Origin: Hymenopus coronatus
Lineage: Eukaryota > Arthropoda > Insecta > Mantodea > Hymenopodidae
Reading direction: 5' to 3'
Length of the DNA: 64,000 bases
NCBI GenBank assembly: GCA_030762935.1
Contig: CM060895.1
Coordinates: 40,352,001 to 40,416,000 of the forward strand
Part shown: piece after piece, positions 20,803-32,990 of the stretch
Layout of the letters: each line of letters opens with the position of its first letter
Numbering within the stretch: position 1 is the first letter of the stretch
Notes under the pieces: generated by a model
Databases searched by the model: none
What the model saw: the letters and a program-made list of their open reading frames with translations, nothing else
Told to the model about the DNA's origin: nothing
Program-made: the position numbers and the translations under genes

Positions 20803-21513
20803 AAAAACATCTAATAGTCCACTCTCTACCTGTTCTGCAAAATATTCTTACAAAAGATAATTCCCTTACTTACATCATTCTAATCGAGATAAACAGTTTT
20901 ATTATTTGCTTAGCTATAAGTAGAAGGGAAATAAGGGGGTACACTATACTAAAGTAATAGACAAATCATTTAAAAGCTAGCTGTTATGTGAAACAATTGA
21001 AATTTGGTTCTCTATACGTCACAAGGAGTAAAACAAGTGATGGGGAACGAATGACGACATCCCGTTTGAGAAAAACTTTTTAAGTATTTAAAAATTAAAA
21101 CTAATAACAAAGAATATCTCGGAAATGGTTAACCCTACAAAAATGTGTAGAGGCATAAATTGGGAGTTTTAAATTTTAGTATTGCAGGTTTTTGTCTATA
21201 TCGTAGAATTTACTAGTTATACATAAGGCATCTAAAATGAAGGTTTCTTCGGAAGCTATTGTCAGAAAATTTAAGATACACATTTTTATTTGTCTTGAAA
21301 ATAACTTATTTATTTTAGTAAAAATTGTTAGAGCCATTTTCGAGGAGACCAATAAATACCAAGTCTGTTTGCACACACATGCGCGCGAGCGCAGATCTCT
21401 GTCTGAAAACGTTTTTTATACAGGGGACCCCAAAACGTGTATTTCCGGTGTGATATCGGTATCGAATAGCTTTCCTATTTATGTATTAGGTAGTAAATAC
21501 AGAAAGTAAAAAT
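20803..21513 (-). mobile_element. PAL copy 12, internally deleted
   Basis: The left end is decayed but readable (AAAAACATCTAATAGTCCAC). The right end keeps AAATACAGAAAGTAAAAAT but only part of the palindrome. About 100 bp between the CGATTTTGATT block and AATACCAAG are deleted (CATTTTCGAGGAGACCAATA). Confidence 0.8.
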
Positions 21514-21792
21514 ATGTAATTTTTATAATAAAACTGTTGTCATTTTTTCTTCTTCTTTTAAAGAAAACGAACGAAACTCAGATTCCAAGTATGCCACAAC
21601 GCCGTTTATTTTACTTGGGTTTTCCCTATCCTTTTATATAAGCACATTTGACTGCAGTTGCTAAGATTCGAACTCACTTTCAAAGGGATTCAAACACTAA
21701 CTATCGCCTTAACGCTCATAACAATTCGAACTGCTAGATTGTAGCGCCTTGGGAAGAAAGCCTGTTAGGTATTAGATAGAGAGAGAGGGAGA

Positions 21793-21838
<46 letters not shown>

Positions 21839-22655
21839 TGCTAAATAATAAGGGTTAGATTTGACACAAGGTAACATGGTCACAAGTTGTTTTTTAAATT
21901 TTGCAGCAATGGTGCATCAGGTGTACATCGTATGGTGGTTGGTTCGCTTGCATAAAGTTTGTATCCTGTGAATAATTATTTCTGAATTTATAGGTTAACA
22001 GTAGACACAATCTTAGGAGCAAGTACGTAGCATAATTTACTTACAGAGAGGGGTAAGATTGCCACTGGCTGTATTTTGCTTGAGGATGAGGAGGCTGCAC
22101 TTAATAACGCTATAGTGCCACTAAACTTGCGTTAATGTCACTTTGGTGTCTCGAAAGACAGTCTTGTGAGAGAGGGAATTCACTTTGCTGGCACAGTTCC
22201 TTGCTATAAATCTCTGTTTATTTCCCCAGTCTTGTCTATATTAGTTTTGAAAAGAATGCATTTTTATGCTTTAAACTTCGGCTAGCTGCTGAAACGAGCA
22301 ATAAAATTATTCACACCAGCGGTCATTAACTCACTGATTCGTGTACAGCTCAACTATCATTAATTCTCTCAGCTGATATAATTCTATGGTATAGTAACGA
22401 AGAGGTAGGATATTCAGAACGAATATCAGAAATATGAATAAATTCAAACGCTTGAAACGAAATTTCCAACATATAAATATAAAGACAGAACTCACGATTA
22501 ATTTCATTAATCATATACTTTTGTCATTCATACCACTTTCATTATTTAATATAAAATGTTGCAATTGATCAATTTAATTGCAAGTTCTTGCTTTATGGTT
22601 CTTAACTGCCCCCGCCCCTGGATAGATGACGGGTGCTGTATGAATATCCTGGTTT
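21514..22655. other. Spacer with a (GA)n tract
   Basis: Contains (GA)n at 21778-21838 and otherwise no recognisable feature. A polypyrimidine-rich stretch at about 21540-21560 is unremarkable. Confidence 0.4.
21778..21838. repeat. (GA)n microsatellite
   Basis: About 30 GA units with two GGGA interruptions. Confidence 0.95.
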
Positions 22656-24305
22656 CTTTTTACTTTATCACGTACGTACAATGTACATAGTAGGTAGAGA
22701 ATAATAGTATTCCATCCAAAAATTCAATGCCTAGATTTCACCGGAAATACATGTTTGAGATCCCTGATCCGCGCGTGTATGCTAAATTCAGAATCTTCCA
22801 AGGATGCGACCCGAAGATTTTTAAGAAAATACTACATTTTTCTTGGAAAAAAATTCAAAATGTTTGATTTTCTCAAAAATGGCTAACGATTTTTTTAATT
22901 AAAATTTCGTATACATTAAAGATAGGTATTTAAATGACAAATAAAATGTATATTGAATTTTCTGGGAATAGCCTCTGAAGACCTGTTTATTCCGGATGAG
23001 TTTTATATAAATGGTAAGCCGTAAGAGACAGACAAAAACCTACAATACCAAAGGAGTTGATATTGTTAAAACACATAATTTATGTCAATATGTCAAATAC
23101 ATGTTTTGTGATGTTAACCATTACCGAGATATTCCTTATTATTGGTTTAAATCTTAAATATTTAAACTTTTCTCAAACGGGAACTTAGCATTCCTGTTTT
23201 GTTTGCTTTTTACTTTCTCTATACTCACTATGTACATAGTGAATAGAGAATGTATTGGACTCCACCAAAAAATTCGATACCGAGATTTCACCGGAAATAT
23301 ATGTTTTAGGGTCCCCTGTATCCAAAAAAAAAGTATTTTCAGAAAAAGGTCCGTGTGTGTGTGTGTGTCCGTGTGTCCGTGTGTCTGTGAACACGATAAC
23401 TCAAAAACGAATAGTCGGTAAAGTACCAAACTTGGTATTTAAGTTTAGTATCTTCCAGGGATGCGACACGAATATTTTGAGAAAAATCCCCCCACCCCAA
23501 ACTACCCTTTACATGGAACTTTTTTCTAAAATTTCGATTTTCTCAAAAATGGCTCTAACGATTTTGATTAAAATTTCGTATATTAAAGTTATTTACCTGA
23601 CAAATAAAATGTATATTTTGAATTTTCTGGGAATAGCCTCTGAAGACTACTTTATTCTGGATGAATTTTTCATAATTACTAAACCGTAAGAGATGGACAA
23701 AAACTTAACACACAAAAAATGTATAGCACATTAAAACACACAATTTATGTTACATACATTTTTTTCGTGCAGTTGATCGTTTTTGAAATATTAATTTTTC
23801 TTGGTTTCAGCTTTGAAAAACTTATACTTTTCTCATACAGGAATTTGTCAACTCCTGTGCATACAAACAAAGGAACATCTGTCACATAGCAACCAGCTTT
23901 TGGCTTTCACTTTAACCTATGGTACTCCCTTATTTCGGTTCTACTTACAATAAAGCAAGAAATAAGACTATTTCTGCTAATTTTTTCTGATGAGCATACA
24001 GTAAATAGAAGTATAAGCTTTTTAAGAATAATTTGTTGCAGGGATATAGAGAAAGTCTTGTGAATGGTACACATCAGATTTTTTGTTTTTCTTTTTGCTT
24101 TACTTCTGGTCATACAATAAACCGAATTTCAATCACACATCAGTTTTGTTCTATGTTTTTAGTACTTACAAGGAACATATACAGTCATCACTGCTAATGT
24201 TTATTTTAATTGGTATTATGTTAAATAGAATAACAACCTTTTGTAAGAATAGTTTATTTTAGAATAGGTAGAGAAAGCCATGTGAATGGAACACATGAGA
24301 TTTTT
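22656..24305 (+). mobile_element. PAL copy 13, interrupted by PAL copy 14
   Basis: First segment 22656-23206: CTTTTTACTTTATCACGTAC and palindrome, down to TTTCTCAAACGGGAACTTAG. Second segment 24084-24305: CTTTACTTCTGGTCATACAA to GTAGAGAAAGCCATGTGAAT and CACATGAGATTTTT. The segments join exactly where the consensus is continuous, showing that copy 14 is a later insertion. Confidence 0.85.
23207..24083 (+). mobile_element. PAL copy 14, full length (about 877 bp), nested in copy 13
   Basis: Complete from TTTTTACTTTCTCTATACTC to GTACACATCAGATTTTTT. The palindrome arms differ at two or three positions. A TG-rich tract is at the fixed site (23350-23368). It is one of the best-preserved copies, very close to copies 16 and 26. 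A 144-codon frame (23255-23689) lies inside it. Confidence 0.9.
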
Positions 24306-24779
24306 CTAGTAGTAAAGCCCGCAGCTCCAGCTGAGAGCTAAAAAACGCTCTATCCTCAACGGGCTTGCTTTGACAAGTCTGAAAATAGTAAAGGCCTTGT
24401 GCACAGCGCAGCAAAATGTCAAGAGATACGCGGCAGTAGAATTCATTTATTTTTCTACAAATAAAGAGAACTTTTTGAAACCACACAATGCCCTGATCTT
24501 TGCTAGTGATGGTTTCTCTCTCTTTTCTCCTTTTTCATTTTAACGTTTTTATGTTTGCACCACACAACACTAGCAAACACAATGGAGAGGTTTGCTTAGG
24601 AGGGTGACACTCAGCGTGCGTGCGTGCGAGATCTGGTAGGCTCGTGGTGGGCCTAGGTGTTGCTGCTGTGTACCTGCCCTGGTAATGGTTTAACCACAGG
24701 AATGAGGTGAAGGTTAAGGTTTATTTTTGAGGTTTCGGGTGATGATGTTAAGGAGGTAGTGCTAGATAGGCTCCTCGAG
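24306..24779. other. No feature recognised
   Basis: Spacer. From about 24590 GC content rises and (GCGT)n-like GTGCGTGCGTGCGAG occurs, but nothing is identifiable. Confidence 0.35.
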
Positions 24780-24985
24780 CGGTTGCATTTTTCGGGAGCA
24801 GTATCCTTTCCTCTGCTCCAATTGTGTTTGATTTTTAAAATTGTTTGTGTTGGTTAAATGTTGATAGACCACTCCCGATGGGAGGGGGAAGTACTTAGTT
24901 AGCCGTTGTTACAGGGGATACCCGCAAACCATGCGGGGAACCCAGAAACTGCCTCTTTCGGCGATCAGTGGGTAAGTACTCCCCC
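24780..24985 (+). other. Hairpin cluster of unknown origin
   Basis: Consecutive inverted repeats: GGAGCAG / CTGCTCC (about 24799-24821), ACTCCC / GGGAG (about 24871-24886), CCCGCA / TGCGGG (about 24921-24938), all near a wider pair GGGGGAAGTACTTA (24884-24897) / TAAGTACTCCCCC (24973-24985). No coding frame. It could be the untranslated end of a retroelement. Confidence 0.4.
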
Positions 24986-25049
24986 AGCGATCTGACAAGT
25001 GCGTTCTCATATTCGCCCAATCTGGCGTAGAATTTCTGAGCCCGGCGCC

Positions 25050-25430
25050 TACTCAGAGGTATAGGTAGTGGTTACCATGCTAGCCACTGAAACCCAACAT
25101 TGCAGGTTCAAACCTGGCGGAGGGTGATGTATTTTTCGGACGCAAAAGTCCTTAGCATCACTAGTAAAGCTGGTAGTCCCGTGTAATATTTATTTGCATG
25201 TAAAAGAACCCCATGCCTTTAAAGCAGAAGGTTTCTGGACAAAACTACGCCATTTCACGTCCGCCAAGTCGCGATTTTGTCCTACAGTGCCATCTGTAGG
25301 CAACGACTCGCTCCCTCGCAACAACCATGATGCATAGCGGCGAACTCACGAACTAGAAATTCAAATCCGTCCAAGGAAACGTCGTAATGCCCCACTCAGG
25401 TGCTACAGGAAATTAACTAATTTGCAAAGG
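25050..25430 (+). mobile_element. SINE family 2 copy, most complete
   Basis: tRNA-like head with TAGTGGTTACCATGCTAGCC (box A region) and GCAGGTTCAAACCTGGCGGA (box B). The body has GTAAAAGAACCCCATG, CAGAAGGTTTCTGGAC, TTCGTCC-like and CAACGACTCGCTCCCTCG blocks. The end has AGAAATTCAAATCCGTCC and CAGGTGCTACAGGAAATTAA. Same family as 1455, 4380 and 37829. Confidence 0.8.
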
Positions 25431-25470
25431 AGGGGACTTTGGCTTGGCAGCAGTGCCAATTGGGTACTTC

Positions 25471-25614
25471 TTACTTTGCCTTTCTCTACTACCTATAGTA
25501 AGCAGGGGAAGTTGATATTTTATTCCACCCAAAAACTTAGCATTGAGATTTCACCGAAAAAGTATCTTTTGAGGTCTCCTGGAAAAAGGAAATTTTAGAA
25601 AATCTTCCTACGTG

Positions 25615-25651
<37 letters not shown>

Positions 25652-25995
25652 GGTAGCATAATTCAGAAACGAAAAGTCTATCAAGTACCAAACTTGCTAT
25701 TTAAGTTCAGAACTTCTAAGGATGCAACAAAAAAGAAAAAAAAAAAAGAAGAGGAAGACTCGTAACTACCCTTTACATGAAACATCTTCAAAAATTTAAA
25801 TTTACTCAAAAATTGTTCATAACGATTTTGATTAAAATACCGTATGTTTTAAATATTTTCACGACAGGTGAAATCTTTATCTTCAATTTTTTGGGAATAG
25901 CTTTTGAAGTTCTCTTAATTCTGAATGACTTCTGCATTACTGTAAACCGTAAGAGATAGGCAAATTCTTACTACAGAATAACAGAGTTTTTCGTT

Positions 25996-25999
<4 letters not shown>
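25471..25999 (+). mobile_element. PAL copy 15, 3' truncated at a CA tract
   Basis: Starts CTTACTTTGCCTTTCTCTAC with a decayed palindrome and proceeds to AAACCGTAAGAGATAGG, then stops in (CA)n at 25999-26029. The fixed microsatellite site carries (GA)n (25618-25647) instead of TG/CA. Confidence 0.8.
25618..25647. repeat. (GA)n at the PAL microsatellite site
   Basis: About 14 GA units in PAL copy 15 at the position that is (TG)n in other copies. Confidence 0.9.

Positions 26000-26029
<30 letters not shown>
25999..26029. repeat. (CA)n microsatellite at the truncation point of PAL copy 15
   Basis: About 15 CA units. The PAL sequence before it ends at CGTTAAAACACAC and does not resume after it. 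Confidence 0.9.
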
Positions 26030-26030
<1 letters not shown>

Positions 26031-26535
26031 TTTATATCAGATAAACTTTACTTTCTCAATCATGTATGTTCAAGGACGAAGAGTCGTGGACCCGTATCTT
26101 GGCAAGATGGAGGGTTACGGAGGAATGGAGGGAAACGCATTTTCCGCGAACTTTTACTACCGCAAATTGGAGAGTTAGAAGTATGTTGAACGGTACTGGC
26201 AAGCACGTAAGACGCGGAAGGACTGGTAAATTACTACTTAAGGCAAGACAGGTGAGATCTGAAAAAGTGATAGTGAAGAGGGCGCGATAAGAAGAGTTAC
26301 ACAAAAGTGAAATGTTTTATATACGTATATTTTATATCATACTTTTCGGTGATTTTTTGTTAGTATTATTTATTTATATATATATATAAAATACTATATA
26401 TATTTCTCTTAAGTGTATCTGTCCACTGTAATAAGGTACATTAATGCATCTGAATACGGTTTACTCTGTGTTGTAAATTTAAGTGGCTCATTTTCAATAT
26501 TTCTCCTTTTATTTATGCTTACTCTTAATTTTTTG
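26030..26535. other. No feature recognised
   Basis: Includes a 74-codon plus-strand frame (26066-26290), basic and Arg-rich, of no recognised family, overlapped by an 82-codon minus frame. A short (TA)n run is near 26375. Confidence 0.3.
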
Positions 26536-27414
26536 CTTTTCTACTTTCTCTATAGGCACTCTATACTACATAGTGTATAGAGAATGTATTGCACTCCACC
26601 AAAAAATTTGATACCGAGATTTCACCGGAAATATATCTTTTAGGATACCCTTTATCTAAAAAAAGCATTTTCGGAAAATGGTCCATGTGTGTGTGTATGT
26701 GTATGTGTATGTGTGTGTCGTGTGTCCGTGTGTCTGTGAACACGATAACTCAAAAACGAAAAGTAGGTAAAATACCAAACTTGGTATTTAAGTTTAGTAT
26801 CTTCCAGGGATGGGACACGAAGATTTTGAGAAAAATCCCCCCACCCCCAATTACCCTTTACATTGAACTTTTTTCGAAAATTTCGATTTTCTTAAAAATG
26901 GCTCTAACGATTTTGATTAAAATTTCGTATATTAAAGTTATTTACCTGACAAATAAAATGTAAATTTTGAATTTTCTGGGAATAGCCTCTGAAGACTACT
27001 TTATTCTGGATGAATTTTTCATAATTACTAAACCGTAAGAGATGGACAAAAGCTTACTACACAACAAATGTAGAGCACAATAAAACACATAAGTTATGTT
27101 ATATACATTTTTTTCGTGGAGTTCGTCGTTTAAGTGACATTCCTTATTTTTGGTTTCTGCTATGAAAACCTTATACATTTCTCATACAGGAATTTGTCAA
27201 CTGCTGTCCATACAAACAAAGGAACTTCAGTGACATCACTTAGGAACCAGGCATCTTAAAAGATTTTACTACTGTGACCTTGTGTACTCCCTTATCCCCT
27301 GAACCAATAAGCAAATGTATAATACAAACATTTCTGCTAATGTTTAGTGATTAGCATTAAGCAGATAGAATAAGCTTTTGTAAGAATATTTTGTTGTAGA
27401 ATAGGTGGAGAATA
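26536..27414 (+). mobile_element. PAL copy 16, near full length
   Basis: Palindromic end present (CTTTTCTACTTTCTCTATAG and CATAGTGTATAGAGAATG), all inner blocks, then AGAATAGGTGGAGAATATAG where the terminal CATGTGAAT segment has been lost. Very similar to copy 14. A 124-codon frame (26589-26963) parallels the one in copy 14. Confidence 0.85.
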
Positions 27415-30400
27415 TAGCACAGTCATTTTACTTTATTTACAGGTATTTTAAACAGTGGATGCAATCTAGTTACCATTAAAAAGAGCAATATGAAGGCGTC
27501 TAATCGTCTTTGGCCTTCCTCTGCAAATTTCCGTCCTTATTGAGGCATATCCTGTCGCGCGCTGCAGTTCCAAGGCGATCGAAGAAACCGTAAGTGCTGC
27601 TTGCAGTGGAAAGATTCAAACCCTAATAACTTCATCGGGAAGAGAAGACCAGTAAGGTTCTGCTCTGGGAAATGCAACAGTTGCAAACGAAGTTCCCATC
27701 AATAAGGAGGACCTTTCACATGGAAAAAGTTTCTTCATGTACAAGCGGGTGCATAAGTATGACCGGTGCTCGTGGAACAATTCCAAAGTTTTTCGCCGAC
27801 ACTAGATGCTAGGCTTACACACCACAGATATTAGAATCAATAATTAGCAGGTACATCTGCTTTGAAGGGTTCAATAGATATTTTAAGGAATCATGTTTAT
27901 AGTCTTCAATATCAATGACGTTCTTATTTAATGGTATCTCAAGTTCTTCCACTACTTCACTTGTAAATTTATAACTTGAATTTTGATACTGCATATTTCC
28001 CTATTTCTAATTGCTATATACAACCGGTTATGTGTTTTTGTTATGTATTTGTTATGATTTGTCCTTGAGGCAACCTTACAATAAAGGAAGCTATTAAAAC
28101 TAAACAAATGATTGTCCTTTGGTTTAACAATTAATATACATACATTTATTTTTACTCTTAATATCTTTATTTTATTAAAATGTCTAAGCTAACACCAACT
28201 TTATTATAAGTGCCTAAAATTCTTAATATGAAAACTATAAAATCCTAAACTATTTATCTTCTAAAAAATCAGTTCCCTAATTATTATCTACCATCCATTA
28301 TTAATTTTTAGGGGGCGTTGGGAATGAAATTTTGACTACAGTCCGTCAAAAAATCTAAAATAGTATTTTTTAATACCAAATGGTTATTGGTACCTTTGGG
28401 CTTATATAGAAAAATAAACTTTACTGCCCGGTCCCATGCTTTGGGCTCTACAACCATTTAAATACCGCACTACATAACCGTTTCCTAGAATGCTATTTAA
28501 TAAATCAGCGTTTTTCTCAAAACTACATTTTCACGCTTTCAAAATGTTCCTTGTATCTCAGATTTTGTTTAAATATAACTAAATTCCCCAGAATGTGCAA
28601 AAATATCTATTTAATATTAAAAGTGACAAAATTATCCTTACACCAATAGTAATATTAGACGTATGAACCCATTAGCTTATATTTAGCTTATTTTTCTTCA
28701 TTTTGTTGCAGGCAATTCAGTTACAATATCATTAGCTGAAGAGCTTCAATAACGATTGGTATATATCTGGGTTGACAGCTAACTTTTCAAAAGTAATATT
28801 TATTATAAAAATTATTAAGTTTAAATTTTTGAATTTTTAACTTTTTACAAAAATTATCATAATTCAGCATTCAGCAAAGTTTAGTTTGTGGTTCAAACCT
28901 CAATTCAATTCTTGGCAACAAAAGTTCTAAAATTTTAAGGTGCGTAGAACATGATTATGCAATATTTATATAATAAAATTTGTGAAATAGTTTGTGTCTT
29001 GCAAAGCATTTATCCAATTTGAATTTAATGCAATCTCAGTATAATTTTCGAGAAAAAAAACTACATATAAAATATAGCAATCTGAAATTTCGCTCCCATT
29101 GTCCATTAAGTTCAACTGGAAGACATGGAAAACATAGGAAAGCATATAGTGGTGCTTTGGTTTAAACGATAAATACCCATACTGCACATATATGCGTTTA
29201 ATATTTTTATTAGTTTCATTAAAATGAGTGAATAAACAATTATATGTGCATATATAGGATATTAGAGGTATGAATGAGCAGATTTCGCGTGCTGGGAGAT
29301 CCAAGTATGACGAACAATAAAGTCAAATAACAATTTCATCTATCTTGAAAAGTTACGGAGATAATTGAACATTATCAAATGCATAATCTGCAGTCTGGCA
29401 ACGGAGTAGGAATTAAAATGCGAATGTTTATTTTGTTAAAAATATACTGTAAGTGTATAATAAGTGTTTTAATATACCTTATTGGAATTAATAGAAACGA
29501 TTGGATACACATCTTATGTATTTATTATTCAACGTGCGGAAGTTAAAGCTATAAAAATGGATAAATTTCCTATAAAACGTATTTATATAATAATTTAAAT
29601 TATTTGGTTTTTTCATTGTTATATATGAATGATTTTATATATTTATATTAAGGTATTAATGACCATAAAATTAAAGACAAAAATAAAGCAAAAACAGGTT
29701 CAAATGTAATACAACAAATAATAATTAGACACACTTTTGGTTTGCAGCTAGGCCAAAATCCGGTTCGCCACGGGCCTGTGTGCTTATTATCACCACTGCC
29801 ACTAACGAGAGGTGGGGTGTTTTTCTTTGAAACTATCCGATCGTATTCAGAACATTACTGTCAACATTCCTGACCTTCCGCTCTACACACAACGCCCAAT
29901 GTGGCGTAGTTGCCAAGCGTATAGCCTCGAATTTATTCCAGTAGATATTCTTAATACCATTTTGTGGCTAACCGACTCACTTTAGCAACAAATGGTAAAT
30001 ACACGAATAACTCCTCTTTTGTAGCTCTACCCCGCTATTCTAATTGCAGAAGTAAACGATACAGGAGTGATGAATATTTGCTATCAAACATTTGACCAAT
30101 TTTATTTATGCAATTATGCACTTTAGAGGTAAAGGTACGGGAATTTATTTTAGGATTCTTAGTCATAAACTGAAGACTGTACAATCCTGAAGTGTTTGTT
30201 TATAACCTTAAAACCCGTTTCGTAATTATTATTACCCTCCATTATGATATTAATATCTGCCGGTCCCATCTCGAGATAAGATCGATATATTCAACCCACT
30301 ATGACTACCTTATCTAATTCTACTCATAGTCAGGGGTTTACGCAATTTCTTGCAAGGAATTTTTAACACCTAGTAACCTTCTGCTCCACAGAGTCGACTA

Positions 30401-30650
30401 ATTTATTGCTTTAGTCCAGTTATTGTGACACCGCATGCATGGTGGAACATACTTTTTATTGTCCTCGCATCTTGTGCAATGTCCTTCACGCAAGGTTTCC
30501 ATATCGTGTTCTCTCCGCGATGAGTCACAACATGGGAGGAAATACATGGACACCCAGTTTTACACATAAGCTTTCGAGAAGCGACCGAACAATTCCGGTC
30601 CAACCTACCACTTGACCCAGTGAGTCAACATCAAGGCTAGCCACTTCTGT
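27415..30650. other. Long AT-rich stretch, no gene seen
   Basis: About 3.2 kb without a PAL copy, SINE or transposase. The 27470-27850 part is less AT-rich but carries several stops in every frame. The 112-codon minus frame at 28966-29304 is in very AT-rich DNA and matches nothing known. This is the longest repeat-free interval in the window. Confidence 0.45.
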
Positions 30651-30651
30651 T

Positions 30652-30712
30652 AGAGATGGGTAGTTCTGAACGAACCGTTCAAATGAACCAGTTGTTCACA
30701 GAGAACTAGCAT
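30652..30712. mobile_element. Possible DNA-transposon end (hAT-like TIR), weak
   Basis: TTAGAGATGGGTAGTTCTGA resembles hAT termini (CAGRGATGGG-type), and GAACGAACCGTTC is a short inverted repeat. No transposase and no opposite TIR were found; the next PAL copy starts about 25 bp later. Confidence 0.25.
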
Positions 30713-30734
30713 TTGTTCGTTCATGTGTAACGAC

Positions 30735-31549
30735 TCTTTACTGCGTACGTTGTACCGAGGTCGAGAAGCTATTGGATTTCACCCAAAAATTCACTGCAAA
30801 TGGACGTATCCCAAACAAAAAGCGTTTTAGGAAAAAAAGGCCCTGTGTCTGTAGACAGCATAATTCACAAATATAGAGGCGGTAAAATACCACACTTGGT
30901 ATTTAAGTTCACTATCTTCCAAGGATGTAGCACGAAGATTTTCAGGAAAATCCTTCACCCTAAATTACCTTTTTAGAACACTTTTTGAAACTGTTGATTT
31001 TCTAAAAAATGGCTCACGATTTTGATTAAAGTGTCGTGTATTAAAGCTATTTTACATATTTTATATATCCTGAATATATAGCCCCTGAGGTCCTCATCAT
31101 TCTGAATGACTTTTGCATAACTGGTGAACCGTAAGAGATAGAAAAAAGAACTTACTGCAAAAAATTTACACCTCGTTAAAACACACACTTTATGTATTAT
31201 ACAGTTTATTATTTTTATTTATCTTTTATTTTTGGAGAGCTAACCTTCCCGAGATATTCCCTGTAATTGATTTCAATTTTAAAATAATTAAAACTTTTGT
31301 CAAACAGGAATTTGTAATTCCTCCCTCTTTTATCCTAGTCATCCAAAAAGAACCGAATTTGAATCACGTAGCGACAGCTTTTAAAAGACCTGAATATCGA
31401 TTTAGCCTATTGTAATCCCTTATTTCCCTTCTGTTTAGGAGGTAAATAATAGGACCATTTCTGCTAATGTTTATCTGCATGAGTAGATATGATTAGTTTG
31501 TAAGAATAGTTCAGAGAAAGTCATTTCAATGTAACACATCAGATTTTTG
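30735..31549 (+). mobile_element. PAL copy 17, near full length, palindrome decayed
   Basis: The left end is heavily changed (CTTTACTGCGTACGTTGTAC). From GGATTTCACCCAAAAATTCA onward the block order is normal through GGTGAACCGTAAGAGATAG to CAGAGAAAGTCATTTCAATG and CACATCAGATTTTT. Confidence 0.8.
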
Positions 31550-31910
31550 TTGTTATAATTTTACCATACAGTCATATACAACCAGTGTTGAGCTGCGTGC
31601 ACTGCATAAGAGCTGTTATTTTCTTACTAGTGTCTTCGTTTGATGATAACAAAAAGGATATTTTGGAATTGGAGATAGTTTGTTATTGACATTTTGAGGT
31701 TCGGTCACAGATTTGCTCGATTGCGTAGAACAAAGTAAACATGCTGTAGAATTACATCACCACAACTTTCTCCATCGCTACATGCACATCCTCCCATTCC
31801 ATTCAGAACAACCGTTGGCACCAAATTAATTTGGGGGGGGGGGGCAAATGTCTTATTTTCCCTGAAGAAGGAAGCAATCTGCAAATAGTTTGTTTTAGTA
31901 GAGAAAAGTT
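31550..31910. other. No feature recognised
   Basis: Spacer with a 10-nt G run at 31832-31841. Nothing else identifiable. Confidence 0.35.
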
Positions 31911-32292
31911 AACCGCGTGGGTGAGTGATTAGACCGCTCGCCTCCCATTTAGGTGGCCCGGGTTCGATCCAAGGCGCCCGCAAGTGGGATTCGTGGTGGA
32001 CGAAGCGGTGCCTGGGCGTTATTTCTCCGGGTCCTCCGGTTTTCCCCGCCACCATTCCACCAATTGCTCCGTCATCACCTTTCCAATCATCAATTTCGCT
32101 TACATTTCATATCATCCACTTCTTCATGTTCAAACCTGGCTACCCTCGTAAAAGGTTCTCCATTCTGTGGTTTCGTGCCGTTGGCTCTCAGAACGGCTTT
32201 TGACCTCTAGGCATTGGTAAGTCCTAGGGGGGTGTCAGTTCTACAAATACGGGGAGGGTAAGCCGATTATGAAACGATATGAAATGAAAAAT
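31911..32292 (+). mobile_element. SINE family 3 copy, long form, tRNA-Ser/Leu-like head
   Basis: Head: CCGCGTGGGTGAGTGATTAG (box A region) and CCCGGGTTCGATCC (box B). Body: GTGGGATTCGTGGTGGACGA, CCGGGTCCTCCGGTTTTCCC and CACCATTCCACCAATTGCTC, then a longer 3' body than in the other copies (CCTCGTAAAAGGTTCTCC, GGTAAGTCCTAGG) and an A-rich tail (ATATGAAATGAAAA). The 92- and 85-codon frames inside are not genes. Confidence 0.75.
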
Positions 32293-32294
32293 TA

Positions 32295-32990
32295 ACAAAA
32301 GCTGATGCGTTCCATTCATATGATTTGTCTACCTATTCTACAAACCATTCTTACGAAAATTTATTATTCTGTCTACTTCGTGCTAATCTATATAAACATT
32401 AACAGAAATTATAAGGGATATAAAATGATAGTCAAATCATTTAAGAGCTGATCCCTTGGGATCACATTTTAATTCGATTCTCTTTGCTTGATCAAGAGCA
32501 CAGAAAGTAAAAAGGTTTAACGACTTCTCATTTTAGAAAAGTACAGTATTGGAAACTTAAACAAAAAACAATATCTTGGAAGTGTTTAACTAAACAAAAA
32601 CTGCGTTTGAGATAAATTATGTGCTTTAACTAGCCTAAAGTTCTTGTACAGTTAGATTTTTGTCTATCTCACGGTCTACAAGCTATCCAGAATGAAGAGA
32701 GTTTCAGAGGATATTTCCAGAAAGTTCAAGATATACATTTTATTTTTCGTGTAGATATATTTAATGTATGATATTTTAATCAAAGTCGTTTAATCTATTC
32801 TTGAGAAAATGGAAAATATCGAAACGTCTTCCATTTTAGGGAGGTTTGAGATGAAGGGACTTTCTTGATCTTCGTTTCACATCCTTGGAAGGTGGCTTTT
32901 CCTTTTTGAGTTACGCTGTTTACAGACACACGACCTTTTATAAAAATGTTCTTCTTGGATTTAAGTGTCCTCATAACATTTACGAAATAT
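32295..32990 (-). mobile_element. PAL copy 18, decayed
   Basis: Left end CAAAAGCTGATGCGTTCCAT and a decayed CATATGATTTGTCTACC, inner blocks to TTTTTGAGTTACGCTG, then loss of similarity after CCTCATAACATTTACG. The palindrome is not recognisable. Confidence 0.75.

Noticed and set aside
23203..24083. PAL as a classical Helitron
   Set aside because: Helitrons start with TC and end in CTRR about 10 nt after a short hairpin; PAL ends have no CTRR and the palindrome lies practically at the terminus. Only a Helentron-like relationship remains possible.
23203..24083. PAL as a standard TIR transposon (MITE)
   Set aside because: The shared inverted sequence between the two ends is only about 10 bp and is not followed by further terminal similarity; no constant TA or 8-bp duplication was found.
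28966..29304. 112-codon minus frame
   Set aside because: Very AT-rich, no recognised domain, no gene context.
31832..31841. G run as a possible G-quadruplex
   Set aside because: A single uninterrupted run of about 10 G; four separated G tracts are not present. The same applies to the G run near 50691.
31953..32210. 85- and 92-codon frames in the SINE at 31911
   Set aside because: They overlap in different phases inside a tRNA-headed SINE; no protein family.
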